Below are positions 1-7,333 of a stretch of 23,903 bases of DNA, piece after piece. A model generated the notes under the pieces. That model saw only the letters and a program-made list of their open reading frames with translations. It did no database searches and was not told the DNA's origin. A program made the position numbers and the translations under genes. Every line of letters begins with the position of its first letter. Positions within the stretch are counted from its first letter, which is position 1. This stretch comes from a virus, in the IMG/VR virus record IMGVR_UViG_3300009008_003208, positions 1 to 23,903 of that record; one strand, written 5' to 3'.

Positions 1-167
1 GAGCGGAGGTTCACGTAGAGCCCGTTCTTGTGCAGGTGGGCACGCCAGCCTGATCCGTCCGACGCGGAGAGGTCCACCGTCCACCCCTGCGACGTGAGCC
101 ACGACACGAGGGTCTGGAGAAGGTTCGTGGGGGAGGAGCTGATGCCTGTCTGATAGGAAGCGGCCAT
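1..167 (-). CDS. Tail-tip/fibre-type protein, N-terminal fragment (cut by window edge)
   Basis: An open frame starts with ATG at 167 and runs off the left edge, giving about 55 residues (MAASYQTGISSSPTNLLQTL at the start). It begins 3 bases after the stop of the preceding tail gene, so it is probably translated as the next cistron of the tail operon. Its first 25 residues resemble the start of the upstream 531-residue protein: both have a TG-x2-S segment, then a short helix with two leucines, then Trp/Phe-Leu-Thr and a glycine. This suggests a shared N-terminal module for joining the tail tip. No function can be given for the missing part. Confidence 0.6.
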   Translation of the reverse strand, partial: MAASYQTGISSSPTNLLQTLVSWLTSQGWTVDLSASDGSGWRAHLHKNGLYVNLR

Positions 168-170
168 GGG

Positions 171-1766
171 TCAGTCCAGTGCTATCGCGAGGAAGTCATC
201 GCGGTCGGTGCGGAAGACGTCGTGGAGCGCCATCCAGTCGACTACGCCCACGCGGACCATGGTCTCCGCCGTGAGTCCCTGCCCGCTCACGCAGGCCACG
301 CCGGAGAGCTGACCGATGGTGTTGGGGACAGCAGAGTTCAGCATGACCGGCCAGAGCGTGTAGCTCTCGTCGATGTTCGGATCGAGAAGCGTGAGGCCGC
401 AGGCATAAGGCCAGAGGATGCCGCGGTTCACGAAGTAGGGGCTCCCGTCGTTCTGCCGGCCCGCGAATCCGCGCCAGCCTCCCTCCAGGCCGCGAGCTCG
501 CATCTGATGCCACTCGGGTTCGGTGTTGGTCGTCGTCCCCGGATCCGAGTGAGTGAACGCCCGATGTTTGATCGTCACGTTCGACCAACGCCAATCCGTC
601 GACTCCCACTGCGGCCTCGTCGGGCCGAAGGCGAGGGATCCTCCGAGCGCGATCGGATACGGCCATTGCCCAGGCGAGAAGAAGGGCTCGATGAGTCCGA
701 GATAGCCGAGCTCGTACTGCGTGTTGAGCTTCGCGACGATAAGCGCTCTGCGGCCGTCGGCGACGAACCAGTAAGGGATCGAGTCATTCCAGAGGGGCAT
801 GTAGAGCTTGCTGTGGTGCCCGGCCTGTTCGCGCCAGAGCGACGTCGCGAGATAGGCATCGAAGGCGGCGAGCTCCCAGTTGAAGTAGTCGGCGTCCTGC
901 CGTTCGAAGGCGTGAATGCCGCAGAGGATCTCGGAATCGCCGTCGTTCCCCGGTGCCTGCCAGATCGTCTGCGAGAACGCAGCGTCCACGCCATCGGAAC
1001 GGAGGAGGCGCATGGCTCCCATGTAGAGCCAGGCCGTGCTGGGAAGCTCCGTGATGTGCAGCCGGTATCTGGTCGCCGAGACGGGGGAGGCGATCTCGAA
1101 GGTCTTGATCGCAAGCTCCGTCCAGTCCGTGATGCCCGAGCGCGAGTCCAGGTTCTCCCATGAGTCGCCGTCCCAGTACTGGAACGTCCACGACTTCGGC
1201 AGGTAGTTGGAGTAGTAGTCCATGAACGAGGCGATCTGGTAGCTCGCGATCGTCTCGGACTCGAAGAAGGTGAACTCCACGTTCTGCGGCACTGTGATCG
1301 GGGACTGGACACGCCAGTAGGAGTCCGACGTGCCGTTCTTCCCGTCGACGATGTTCTGGACTGCCTTGATGCCTGTGTTTCCCTGGGTCGCCTCGACCCG
1401 GGCCCCGAGCGTCTTTCGGAGACCCACCCACGGTGGCGCCGTTGAAAGCGTGAAGGCATCGCCGCTCACGAACGGCGTGCCGCCGGCTGAGATCAGGAAC
1501 TCGAGCTTCGCGTGAGCGAACGGAGTGCCGACCGTGGCCGGACCGATGGAGCCGGAGACCGAGCCCACGACATCGAAGGAGCTCGAGGATGTGGCCGTGA
1601 TTGTGAACGTCTCGGCGATTGACGAAGCCCCGCCGGAGTAGCCGGTCAACGTTCCATCTCCGGTGCCCGAATAGGCCAGCCCGAAGGCGGAGCCCTTCGC
1701 CGTGAGGAACGCGTGCAGCCGGTCCAAGAGGTCCGCGTAGTTGCTCGCTGTGCCGGTCGTGAACAT
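171..1766 (-). CDS. Tail-tip/fibre protein with discoidin-like (F5/8 type C) domain
   Basis: This 531-residue protein lies directly downstream of the tape measure gene, 2 bases after its stop, where siphophages encode distal tail proteins. Residues 133-257 look like a discoidin (F5/8 type C) beta-sandwich: a variable first strand pair, then a PKSWTFQYWDGDSWENL segment, a W-T-E-L strand, and a closing R-Y-R-L strand. Such domains bind carbohydrate or other surface ligands. The N-terminus (1-30) resembles the start of the next gene. Residues 60-110 are rich in Ser, Gly and Thr. The C-terminal half is rich in Trp and Tyr and has no family I can name. I infer a host-binding or tail-tip role from position plus the discoidin-like segment. 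There is no signal peptide and no transmembrane segment. Confidence 0.75.
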   Translation of the reverse strand: MFTTGTASNYADLLDRLHAFLTAKGSAFGLAYSGTGDGTLTGYSGGASSIAETFTITATSSSSFDVVGSVSGSIGPATVGTPFAHAKLEFLISAGGTPFVSGDAFTLSTAPPWVGLRKTLGARVEATQGNTGIKAVQNIVDGKNGTSDSYWRVQSPITVPQNVEFTFFESETIASYQIASFMDYYSNYLPKSWTFQYWDGDSWENLDSRSGITDWTELAIKTFEIASPVSATRYRLHITELPSTAWLYMGAMRLLRSDGVDAAFSQTIWQAPGNDGDSEILCGIHAFERQDADYFNWELAAFDAYLATSLWREQAGHHSKLYMPLWNDSIPYWFVADGRRALIVAKLNTQYELGYLGLIEPFFSPGQWPYPIALGGSLAFGPTRPQWESTDWRWSNVTIKHRAFTHSDPGTTTNTEPEWHQMRARGLEGGWRGFAGRQNDGSPYFVNRGILWPYACGLTLLDPNIDESYTLWPVMLNSAVPNTIGQLSGVACVSGQGLTAETMVRVGVVDWMALHDVFRTDRDDFLAIALD

Positions 1767-1768
1767 CG

Positions 1769-4342
1769 CTAGATCCCCAGGGCCGAGCGCACCGCCCGGC
1801 GGTTGTTGCTGAGAGCGCGGATCAGGATCCGCTGGCCTGTCGGCGTGTCCATCTCGCGCAGGACCAGTCCATCCTCGAGGCCGAGTACGAGCCGCCCGTT
1901 CAGGACCCCGCCGTCGTCCGCGACAGCGCCCTTCTCAACGAGGCCTCCCTCCGCGAAGCGCGTGGCGGGAACGTCGGCGATCACAGGCGTGGACACGAGA
2001 GAGCGCACACCCTGGCGGTTCAAGTCCTCGAGGTGCTTGAGCACACCAGGCTGCCGGACGACGGCCGCCCGCACGACGTACTCCTCGTTCGAGAGCCAGA
2101 CGAGGTTCGAGTCGGACGTCCCAGTACCGCGCCCGCGGAAGAGGCCGCCTTCCGCCTTGGCCTCGGCGCCTTCGCCTCCGACGACGCCGCCCTCGCCGAA
2201 GAGCCCCGCGATCTTCTTCACGATCGCGGTGGCGATGAGCTGCGCCGCGAGCCTCCGGAGATCAGCGATGATGGCGAGTGCCATGTCGCGGAAGGCGTCC
2301 TTGAGGGACTTCGAGCCCTCCATGCCCTTGTCGAGGAAGTCCGTGAGGGCATCGGTCGCGGAGTCGAGCGCCGTCTCCTTGAAGCGCCCGAACGAGTCGG
2401 CCGACGCCTGCACGGAGTAGTCGATCTCCCGGATGGCGGCCGCGAAGCTCTGGGCCTGTGCGATCTTCTCAGGGTCTCCCGTGGCCTCGGCAGCGGCCTC
2501 GAGTGCCAGCGCGAGCTCCTTCAAGGTCTCGATCCGGCCCTCCTCGAGCGCCAGGATCTGCACCTCCGCCTCGAACTGGGAGAGGAGCCCGGCCGGCGTG
2601 CGTGCTTCCACTTCCGCCCTTGCGGCCTCGAACTCCGCGAGCGCGGCCTCGGCATCGCGTTTCGCCTCCTCGAAGTCCGCGCCCGCCTCAAGCGCCGCCC
2701 GGAGGCGTGCGAGCACGGCCTCGCGCTTCTCGTCGGAGGTGCCCTGCTTCCTGAGCAGAAGATCCGCCTGTTCGATCTGCTCCTCGAACCCCAGCCGCTC
2801 GGCCTCGATGCGCTTCCCTTGGGCCTCGAGCAACGTCTTCTCAAGAGCGATGCGCTCCCGGGCGATGCTCCTGACGGTCTCCCGCTCCTCGAACAGGAGC
2901 GCACCGACCGCGTTCTCGTGCTCGAGCCTGGCCTTGGCGAGCGCCGCGTCGACCTTCTTCTCTTCCTGCAGGCGCATGCCGGGATCCGTCATCTCATCCA
3001 GGAGCCCGCGCTTCTGCTCCAGGACCGCGAGCTCCTCCTCATACGCGCGGTCGACGATCGCGCGTCGGTCGGCGTAGTAGGTACGGATGTCCTTCAGGCC
3101 CTCCTCGAACGCGCGCTTCTCGGCCGCGCTTCGCAGGCTGGCTGCGGTCTTGGCAAGCGCGAGCTCCCGGTCGAGTGCCATCTGGAGCGCCTGGGCGCGC
3201 TTCGCGGCGAGCTCGGCCGCTTCCTCTTCGATCTCGCCCTCGGCTCCCGTCGTCGTTTCTCCTTCGGCTCTGGGCGGAGGCGTGGACACCGCGAGCTCGA
3301 AGCGCCCTTTCATGCGTTCCCGGATGTTCTCGGCCTCCCTGCCGGCGAACCGACCGAACGTCTGCATGTGCCGCCGCGCGCTGTCGAGGTCGCCGCGAAT
3401 GAGGTCCACGAGACTGCGGATCCCCGCGTCAATCGCACTCATCATCATGCCGAGGTACGTCCCCGCGTAGTCGAAGCCGGCCGAGACTACGGCGACGATC
3501 CACTTGATCACCCGCCCGATGCCCGCACCGAACGACTCCCACGCGTCCGTAGTCTGTGCGAGGTCTCCGCTGATGGTCTGCAGGGCCTGCGATACCTCGG
3601 GCACAAGACCGGCCGCCAGGCGCGTGCCCAACCCCTCGGACTGCGCCTTGAGCAGTTCGAAGTCGTCCTTGATGCGCTCTGCGGACGCCGCGAGGTCGGT
3701 ATCGATGAGCACACCGAGCTCGCGCGCCCGTTCGATCACAGCTCCGAGGCCCTCGTCCGCGAGGTCTTTCATGGTGGGGATCAGGTTCGAGCCGGAGCGG
3801 CCGAAGATGTCCATGGCCGCCTTGCCGCGCTGGATCGGGCTGGGAAGGGCGGTGATCCGCTGCGAGATCAGCTCGAAGATCTCAACGGCGTCCTTGCCCT
3901 TGAAGTCCGCAAGCGTGAGGCCGAGGTCGCGGAATGAGGCGATCGCCTTCGGGTTCCCGGCCGCGGCGTCGCCGATGTATTTGTTCTGCTTGGCGAGTGC
4001 CTTGGCCACTTCCTCAAGGCTGGAGCCGGAGATCCTGGCGACGAGATGGAGTGCGGAGAGGTTCTCTACGGCGGCGCCGACACGCTTCCCGGTCTTGGCG
4101 ATCGCGTCGGCGGCATCGACGGCGCCACGGATCCATCGCTGGAACTGGTGGACGCCCAGCGCTAGCCCTAGGCCGCCCAGCAGGTTCCTGGTGCTTCCGA
4201 GGATGCGGTTCAGGCCCTGGAAGCCGCGCGACTGCTTCTGGGCCGTTCTCTGCGATTCGGCCTGAACGCGCTTGAGCGCCGCGACGACCTCCGCGACGCC
4301 TTCAGCCGAGAGTCTTACCCTGACGTCGGGCCTACCAGCCAT
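1769..4342 (-). CDS. Phage tail tape measure protein
   Basis: This 857-residue protein is the longest in the tail operon. It has the expected layout of a tape measure, the scaffold that sets tail length and is ejected with the DNA. Residues 1-250 resemble the N-terminal part of tape measure proteins (a helical stretch, then GRSGSNLIPTMKDLADEG around 181-198). A hydrophobic segment lies at about 278-302. Residues about 370-580 are long, charged, coiled-coil-like helices. A second hydrophobic helix spans about 686-715, and a Gly-rich C-terminal part carries SNEEYVVRAA at about 751-760. The start overlaps the end of the chaperone G-T reading frame by 11 bases. At roughly 0.15 nm per residue, the general rule for this family, the tail would be near 120-130 nm. 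Confidence 0.95.
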   Translation of the reverse strand: MAGRPDVRVRLSAEGVAEVVAALKRVQAESQRTAQKQSRGFQGLNRILGSTRNLLGGLGLALGVHQFQRWIRGAVDAADAIAKTGKRVGAAVENLSALHLVARISGSSLEEVAKALAKQNKYIGDAAAGNPKAIASFRDLGLTLADFKGKDAVEIFELISQRITALPSPIQRGKAAMDIFGRSGSNLIPTMKDLADEGLGAVIERARELGVLIDTDLAASAERIKDDFELLKAQSEGLGTRLAAGLVPEVSQALQTISGDLAQTTDAWESFGAGIGRVIKWIVAVVSAGFDYAGTYLGMMMSAIDAGIRSLVDLIRGDLDSARRHMQTFGRFAGREAENIRERMKGRFELAVSTPPPRAEGETTTGAEGEIEEEAAELAAKRAQALQMALDRELALAKTAASLRSAAEKRAFEEGLKDIRTYYADRRAIVDRAYEEELAVLEQKRGLLDEMTDPGMRLQEEKKVDAALAKARLEHENAVGALLFEERETVRSIARERIALEKTLLEAQGKRIEAERLGFEEQIEQADLLLRKQGTSDEKREAVLARLRAALEAGADFEEAKRDAEAALAEFEAARAEVEARTPAGLLSQFEAEVQILALEEGRIETLKELALALEAAAEATGDPEKIAQAQSFAAAIREIDYSVQASADSFGRFKETALDSATDALTDFLDKGMEGSKSLKDAFRDMALAIIADLRRLAAQLIATAIVKKIAGLFGEGGVVGGEGAEAKAEGGLFRGRGTGTSDSNLVWLSNEEYVVRAAVVRQPGVLKHLEDLNRQGVRSLVSTPVIADVPATRFAEGGLVEKGAVADDGGVLNGRLVLGLEDGLVLREMDTPTGQRILIRALSNNRRAVRSALGI

Positions 4343-5047
4343 TCCTGCGCCGTCCTCTCAGGATCTCGGGGACCGCAGGAGGACGTGGCCTTGAGCCCTT
4401 CCCGTAGTGCGGGGCCATCACGCACCAGCAGAGGAGCCGGTGCCGGTAGTCCTCGAGCGCCGCCGTTCGCATTCTCACGCGGTAGGAGTCGAGAGCCGCC
4501 CGGAGAGGCCAGCGGAAGATCCGTTCCGCGTGTTCGTGGTCCCCTTGGCCGAGCTCGAGGACGAGCCCTGTCCAGGACCCGTAGCGCCCGGGCTCCGTCG
4601 GCCCTTCCTCGTGCTCGGGACCGCCCCGTCTGAGGACGTCATCGAAGTCCGCAAGGAGACGATCCCGCTCTCGACAAAAGGGATGAGAAGCGAGAGCACG
4701 AGGCCATGGATCTTGTCCTTGTCCTCGGGCTTCTTGAGCCCGCCGATGAACCGCGCGGTCTCCTCGGCCATCTCCCGGGTCCAGGCCTCGCCAGGGTCCC
4801 TTCCGCGCGGGACCGCCTCCTCTGGAACGAGAAGGCATCCGAGGATCTCGAGGATGGCTGCGCTCTCGACCGCCGCCTCAAGCAGCCTGCGCGCGAAGCC
4901 TTCCGGGCTCTCCCCTGGCTCTAGGGTGACCTCGTCGAGCCGCGCCCGCTTGACCAGCGCGAGGAACCGGAAGTCCTGCTCGACGGTGGACTCCTTGATC
5001 GTGAGGAACGTCCGTCTCCCGAGAACGTGCTTCTCGGTCATCGCCAT
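4332..5047 (-). CDS. Tail assembly chaperone, G-T fusion made by -1 frameshift
   Basis: Lambda-like phages make a short chaperone G and, by rare -1 slippage, a longer G-T that recruits tail tube subunits to the tape measure. Here translation starts at 5047 (ATG overlapping the major tail stop as TGATG), reads 124 codons to 4676, slips back one base on CCCTTTT (4676-4682), and continues in the -1 frame to TAG at 4332-4334, giving about 238 residues. After the slip the protein reads CRERDRLLADFDDVLRRGG and ends with a Tyr/Trp/Cys-rich segment (YRHRLLCWCVMAPHYGKG) that looks like real protein. In the -1 frame the upstream part is only an Arg/Gly-rich shadow. Position between tube and tape measure genes fits exactly. 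The fusion product is inferred; the heptamer and both frames are seen. Confidence 0.87.
4475..5047 (-). CDS. Tail assembly chaperone G (unshifted product)
   Basis: Reading straight through from ATG 5047 to TGA at 4475-4477 gives 190 residues. The first 124 are well-formed (MAMTEKHVLGRRTFLTIKES, then an acidic helical region) and match a G-type chaperone in size. The 66 residues after the slippery site are rich in Ser, Thr, Gly and Arg and look like unselected read-through of the other frame. A second ATG at 5041 is also possible. I chose 5047 because it couples to the upstream stop. The longer frame reported upstream of 5047 overlaps the major tail gene and is not the real start. Confidence 0.8.
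   Translation of the reverse strand: MAMTEKHVLGRRTFLTIKESTVEQDFRFLALVKRARLDEVTLEPGESPEGFARRLLEAAVESAAILEILGCLLVPEEAVPRGRDPGEAWTREMAEETARFIGGLKKPEDKDKIHGLVLSLLIPFVESGIVSLRTSMTSSDGAVPSTRKGRRSPGATGPGQGSSSSSAKGTTNTRNGSSAGLSGRLSTPTA
4676..4682 (-). promoter_or_regulatory. Programmed -1 ribosomal frameshift site (slippery heptamer)
   Basis: Read on the minus strand the heptamer is CCCTTTT, in phase as C_CCT_TTT. This fits the X_XXY_YYZ rule for -1 slippage. Both tRNAs can re-pair after the slip (CCT to CCC, TTT to TTT). It sits at codons 123-124 of the chaperone, and the -1 frame becomes protein-like from exactly this point. I could not assign a downstream stimulatory structure with confidence. 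Confidence 0.87.
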
Positions 5048-5814
5048 CACGCGATCCTGATGAGCCTGTAGTGCGGCTCGTTGGGGTGGTTCGCAGCGTC
5101 GGACTCGATGTCGCCGGTCAAGGTGAAGCTCGCGTATTCGTCGGCGATGAACCCGATCGCCCCGTCGGCTCGGACCGAGGCCCGCCAGATCTCGCACTCG
5201 TACTTGGGCCCTCGCGCGGGATCGCCGATGAACCGCAGATATCCCTTGATGGAGGTCTGGTTCATGCCGCGAATGGTGGGGAGGGCGATCGTCTCGTATG
5301 TGAAGTCGACCTCGATGTCCGTGTCGTCGGTGATGTCGCCGCCCTCGACGATGTAGATGCGGCCGCTCACGGCGTCGACCTTGTAGTCGTCGTCCACGAC
5401 GTAGGTAGGCGTACCGCCTGAGCCGGTCACCGTCACGAGGCTTACGTCACGCTTCGTGAGCGGGTAGTAGCGGCCCTGAAGAACGCTGTCGATCTCCTCC
5501 GCCGTGACCGAGGAACCGGTCTGTGTGAGCGTCGCGGTGTCCCCGAAGAGCGCCATCGCGAGGTTCTCCTTCGAGAACTCGTCCCCGACGATCCTGAGCG
5601 CGAGCGTGGTCCTCAAGACGTCCGAGGCGATGAGGTCCGCCGCCTTGTCCGCGCTCGAGTACTTCTTGATGTCCTCGGAGGTTGGAGTGATCTCGAAGGT
5701 CGGGCAGTTGCCGAGGAAGAACTCGCCCGTCCTAGCGCCGCTCGTATCGAACCGGTCGAAGTAGATCTTCCCCCGGCCGAGCAGGATGTTGTTGCCGTTC
5801 ACAACCTCGGGCAT
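5047..5814 (-). CDS. Major tail (tube) protein
   Basis: This 255-residue protein starts at ATG 5814, preceded by a strong AGGAGG on the minus strand. It lies immediately upstream of the tail chaperone pair, the standard place for the siphovirus tube subunit. The sequence is beta-rich: an N-terminal NNILLGRGKIYFDRFD segment, then ITPTSEDIKKYSS, a typical pattern of tube proteins in which the subunit is described by strands and short loops, and a C-terminal FTLTGDIESD. I infer that the protein polymerises into the hollow tail tube around the tape measure. A Thr/Val-rich stretch (residues about 125-165) may be an inserted loop or Ig-like extension. The stop overlaps the next start by one base. 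Confidence 0.88.
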   Translation of the reverse strand: MPEVVNGNNILLGRGKIYFDRFDTSGARTGEFFLGNCPTFEITPTSEDIKKYSSADKAADLIASDVLRTTLALRIVGDEFSKENLAMALFGDTATLTQTGSSVTAEEIDSVLQGRYYPLTKRDVSLVTVTGSGGTPTYVVDDDYKVDAVSGRIYIVEGGDITDDTDIEVDFTYETIALPTIRGMNQTSIKGYLRFIGDPARGPKYECEIWRASVRADGAIGFIADEYASFTLTGDIESDAANHPNEPHYRLIRIA

Positions 5815-5844
5815 GGTTTCCTCCTGGCGGTGCGGTCCGCGGCC

Positions 5845-6315
5845 CTACGCCACGGCTTCCGCGTCGTCCGCCCGTGACTGGTACTCGATCCGAAACGTCA
5901 TCGTCGCCCGGCAGAACGATGTCTCGCCCTGCTCGTACTCGAACTTCGTGCCGACCTCGTCCGCCGGTTGGTTCGCGAGTCCGCCGAAGTTGCCGGCCGC
6001 TCCGAACGCCTTCGTCGCCCAGGCGAGGATGGGATCGGCCGCCTTGTCCGGCTCGGCGCCCTCGTCGGCCTTCGTAATCACCTCGATGTTCAAGATGAGC
6101 GTCCGACGGACGATGGGGCCACGGCTCGTGCCGCCGGCCTTGTAGTCGCGCATCGTCTCGACAGTCTCCGCCGCCTGGTAGACGGTGAGTGCCGGGAGCT
6201 GGTCGGCGCTCGGGGAGTCGAGTCGCGTGCGCACGGGCGCGGGGACACCGGAGGGAGCTCCGGTTCCGAGTGCCGTGACGGCCGAGGCGACGATCTGCTC
6301 GCGGATCGTGCTCAT
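5845..6315 (-). CDS. Tail terminator-like protein (gpU-type)
   Basis: This 156-residue protein is encoded between the head-tail joining protein and the tube protein, where lambda-like phages carry the tail terminator that caps the tail and binds the head. It begins with a helix (MSTIREQIVASAVTAL) and a LPALTVYQAAETVE strand. An RRTLILNIEVITKAD strand follows, and it closes with TMTFRIEYQSR. This is the alpha/beta layout of minor tail protein U-type families. Its ATG overlaps the stop of the upstream gene (ATGA), and a GAGG sequence lies just before it. Identification is by fold-like pattern and position, not by a diagnostic motif. Confidence 0.72.
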   Translation of the reverse strand: MSTIREQIVASAVTALGTGAPSGVPAPVRTRLDSPSADQLPALTVYQAAETVETMRDYKAGGTSRGPIVRRTLILNIEVITKADEGAEPDKAADPILAWATKAFGAAGNFGGLANQPADEVGTKFEYEQGETSFCRATMTFRIEYQSRADDAEAVA

Positions 6316-6620
6316 GGTTTCCTCAATGCGACGCGCGTCATCGCTCCGTCTCCGTAGGTGAGAACCTTCAAGACCACGTAGTCGGTGCCGTCCACGGTGA
6401 CCGGCACGCCCGAAGCGAGGCCGGGAAGGGCCCCGCTCCGGACGTGGACGGTCTCGTCAGCCGCAACGACCGCTGGCATCTCGCCTCCCAGGATCTCCAC
6501 GGCTTCACGATCGAGGAGCCCGGTCACGGTCACATCGCCCAGCGTCACGGCCACGCCGCCTCCGGCCTCCTCGAGATCGGCCAGCATCGCCGCGACGTCC
6601 GCTTCACCGAGAACCGCCAC
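6312..6620 (-). CDS. Head-tail joining protein (gpFII-like)
   Basis: This small protein (102 residues) starts with GTG at 6620, two bases after the upstream stop. It has an N-terminal helix (EADVAAMLADLEEAGG) followed by beta strands (VAVTLGDVTVTGLLD, TVHVRSGALPGL, PVTVDGTDYVVLKVL) and ends RVALRKP. This pattern is typical of the head-tail attachment proteins of the lambda FII type, which sit between the connector and the tail terminator. The GTG start is supported by tight spacing and by the coding pattern beginning there. Function is inferred from pattern and order. Confidence 0.7.
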   Translation of the reverse strand: MAVLGEADVAAMLADLEEAGGGVAVTLGDVTVTGLLDREAVEILGGEMPAVVAADETVHVRSGALPGLASGVPVTVDGTDYVVLKVLTYGDGAMTRVALRKP

Positions 6621-6622
6621 GG

Positions 6623-7012
6623 CTAGCTCGCCTTCTTGATCCCGATGAACTCCGCGCCGAAGTCGAACGAGGGTGTCGTTCCGGCGATGGTCCCGACCAC
6701 GCGGACGTACCGCTTGAGATCGGAGACGTTCACCTTGAGGACCTGGACGCCGGCGGTGCCCGCGACGTCGGTGACCTGCGTGAATGTCCCGCCGGTCACG
6801 TCGGCGTAGGTGGAGTCGTCGTCCGAGTGCTGGAGCTTCGCATCGAGCGTCGGCGTGGTGCCCGTGCCCGCGGATGCGTTGAGCACGGCGAGCGCGACGC
6901 CCTCGTAGTCGAGGACGTCGATCCCCGTGCCCTCGACGGTCGCGTCGTAGCTGGCCGCCGGAACGAGCACGAGTCCGAGGGTCTGCGCCAGTGCGTTCAG
7001 AAGATGGGTCAT
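6623..7012 (-). CDS. Small virion protein, possible capsid decoration/cement
   Basis: The chosen start is ATG 7012, giving 129 residues. It is preceded by GGGAGG and the TAA of the upstream gene. A longer frame reaches 7261 but overlaps that gene and reads as Arg/Pro-rich shadow. After a short hydrophobic N-terminus (MTHLLNALAQTLGLVLVPAA) the protein is beta-rich, with TPTLDAKLQHSDDDSTYADV and a VTDVAGTAGVQVLKVNV strand, and ends FDFGAEFIGIKKAS. Proteins with this pattern lie next to phage capsid genes. I infer a structural or capsid-stabilising role, but see nothing that proves it. Confidence 0.6.
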   Translation of the reverse strand: MTHLLNALAQTLGLVLVPAASYDATVEGTGIDVLDYEGVALAVLNASAGTGTTPTLDAKLQHSDDDSTYADVTGGTFTQVTDVAGTAGVQVLKVNVSDLKRYVRVVGTIAGTTPSFDFGAEFIGIKKAS

Positions 7013-7016
7013 TCCG

Positions 7017-7325
7017 TTACCTCCCGCCGGTCTTGGGCCGGCGCCTGCGCGTGCTCTTGGGTGGTTTGGTGTCGGGGTCCCGGCTCTCCAACTCCGGGTC
7101 CGCATGTGCAACGACGGCGGGCCCCGCGCCCTCGTCTGTCTCTGGCGGGGGCTCGGGCTCGCCCAGGATGATCCGGGCGTAGCCCATGCGGACCTTCTTC
7201 CTCGCGTCCGCGATGGAGAGGTCCCTCGGGGCCACGAGGACCTGCCCGGGGAAGACGTCATTCCCTTCGCCGCCCAGGCAGTGCCCCGTCGTGATCTCGA
7301 TCGTGATCTTCACTTGGTCAGCCAT
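7017..7325 (-). CDS. Small phage protein with basic, Pro-rich C-terminal tail
   Basis: This 102-residue protein follows the capsid gene by 8 bases, with an AGGGGGG just before the start. The first 60 residues (MADQVKITIEITTGHCLGGE, then PGQVLVAPRDLSIADARKK) form a compact alpha/beta unit. It resembles the small domains encoded between capsid and connector genes in many siphophages. Residues 60-102 are Pro/Glu/Asp-rich and end in a cluster of Arg and Lys (STRRRRPKTGGR), perhaps a disordered nucleic-acid-binding or assembly tail. I do not recognise a specific function. Confidence 0.65.
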   Translation of the reverse strand: MADQVKITIEITTGHCLGGEGNDVFPGQVLVAPRDLSIADARKKVRMGYARIILGEPEPPPETDEGAGPAVVAHADPELESRDPDTKPPKSTRRRRPKTGGR

Positions 7326-7333
7326 GCGCCCCC

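Noticed and set aside
222-1163. A 313-residue plus-strand frame opposite the discoidin-like tail protein
   Set aside because: Arg/Glu/Val-rich shadow with no recognisable domain.
2033-3937. A 634-residue plus-strand open frame opposite the tape measure gene
   Set aside because: It is Arg/Leu/Glu-rich and without domains, as expected for an antisense shadow in high-GC coding DNA; the minus-strand frame has clear family features.
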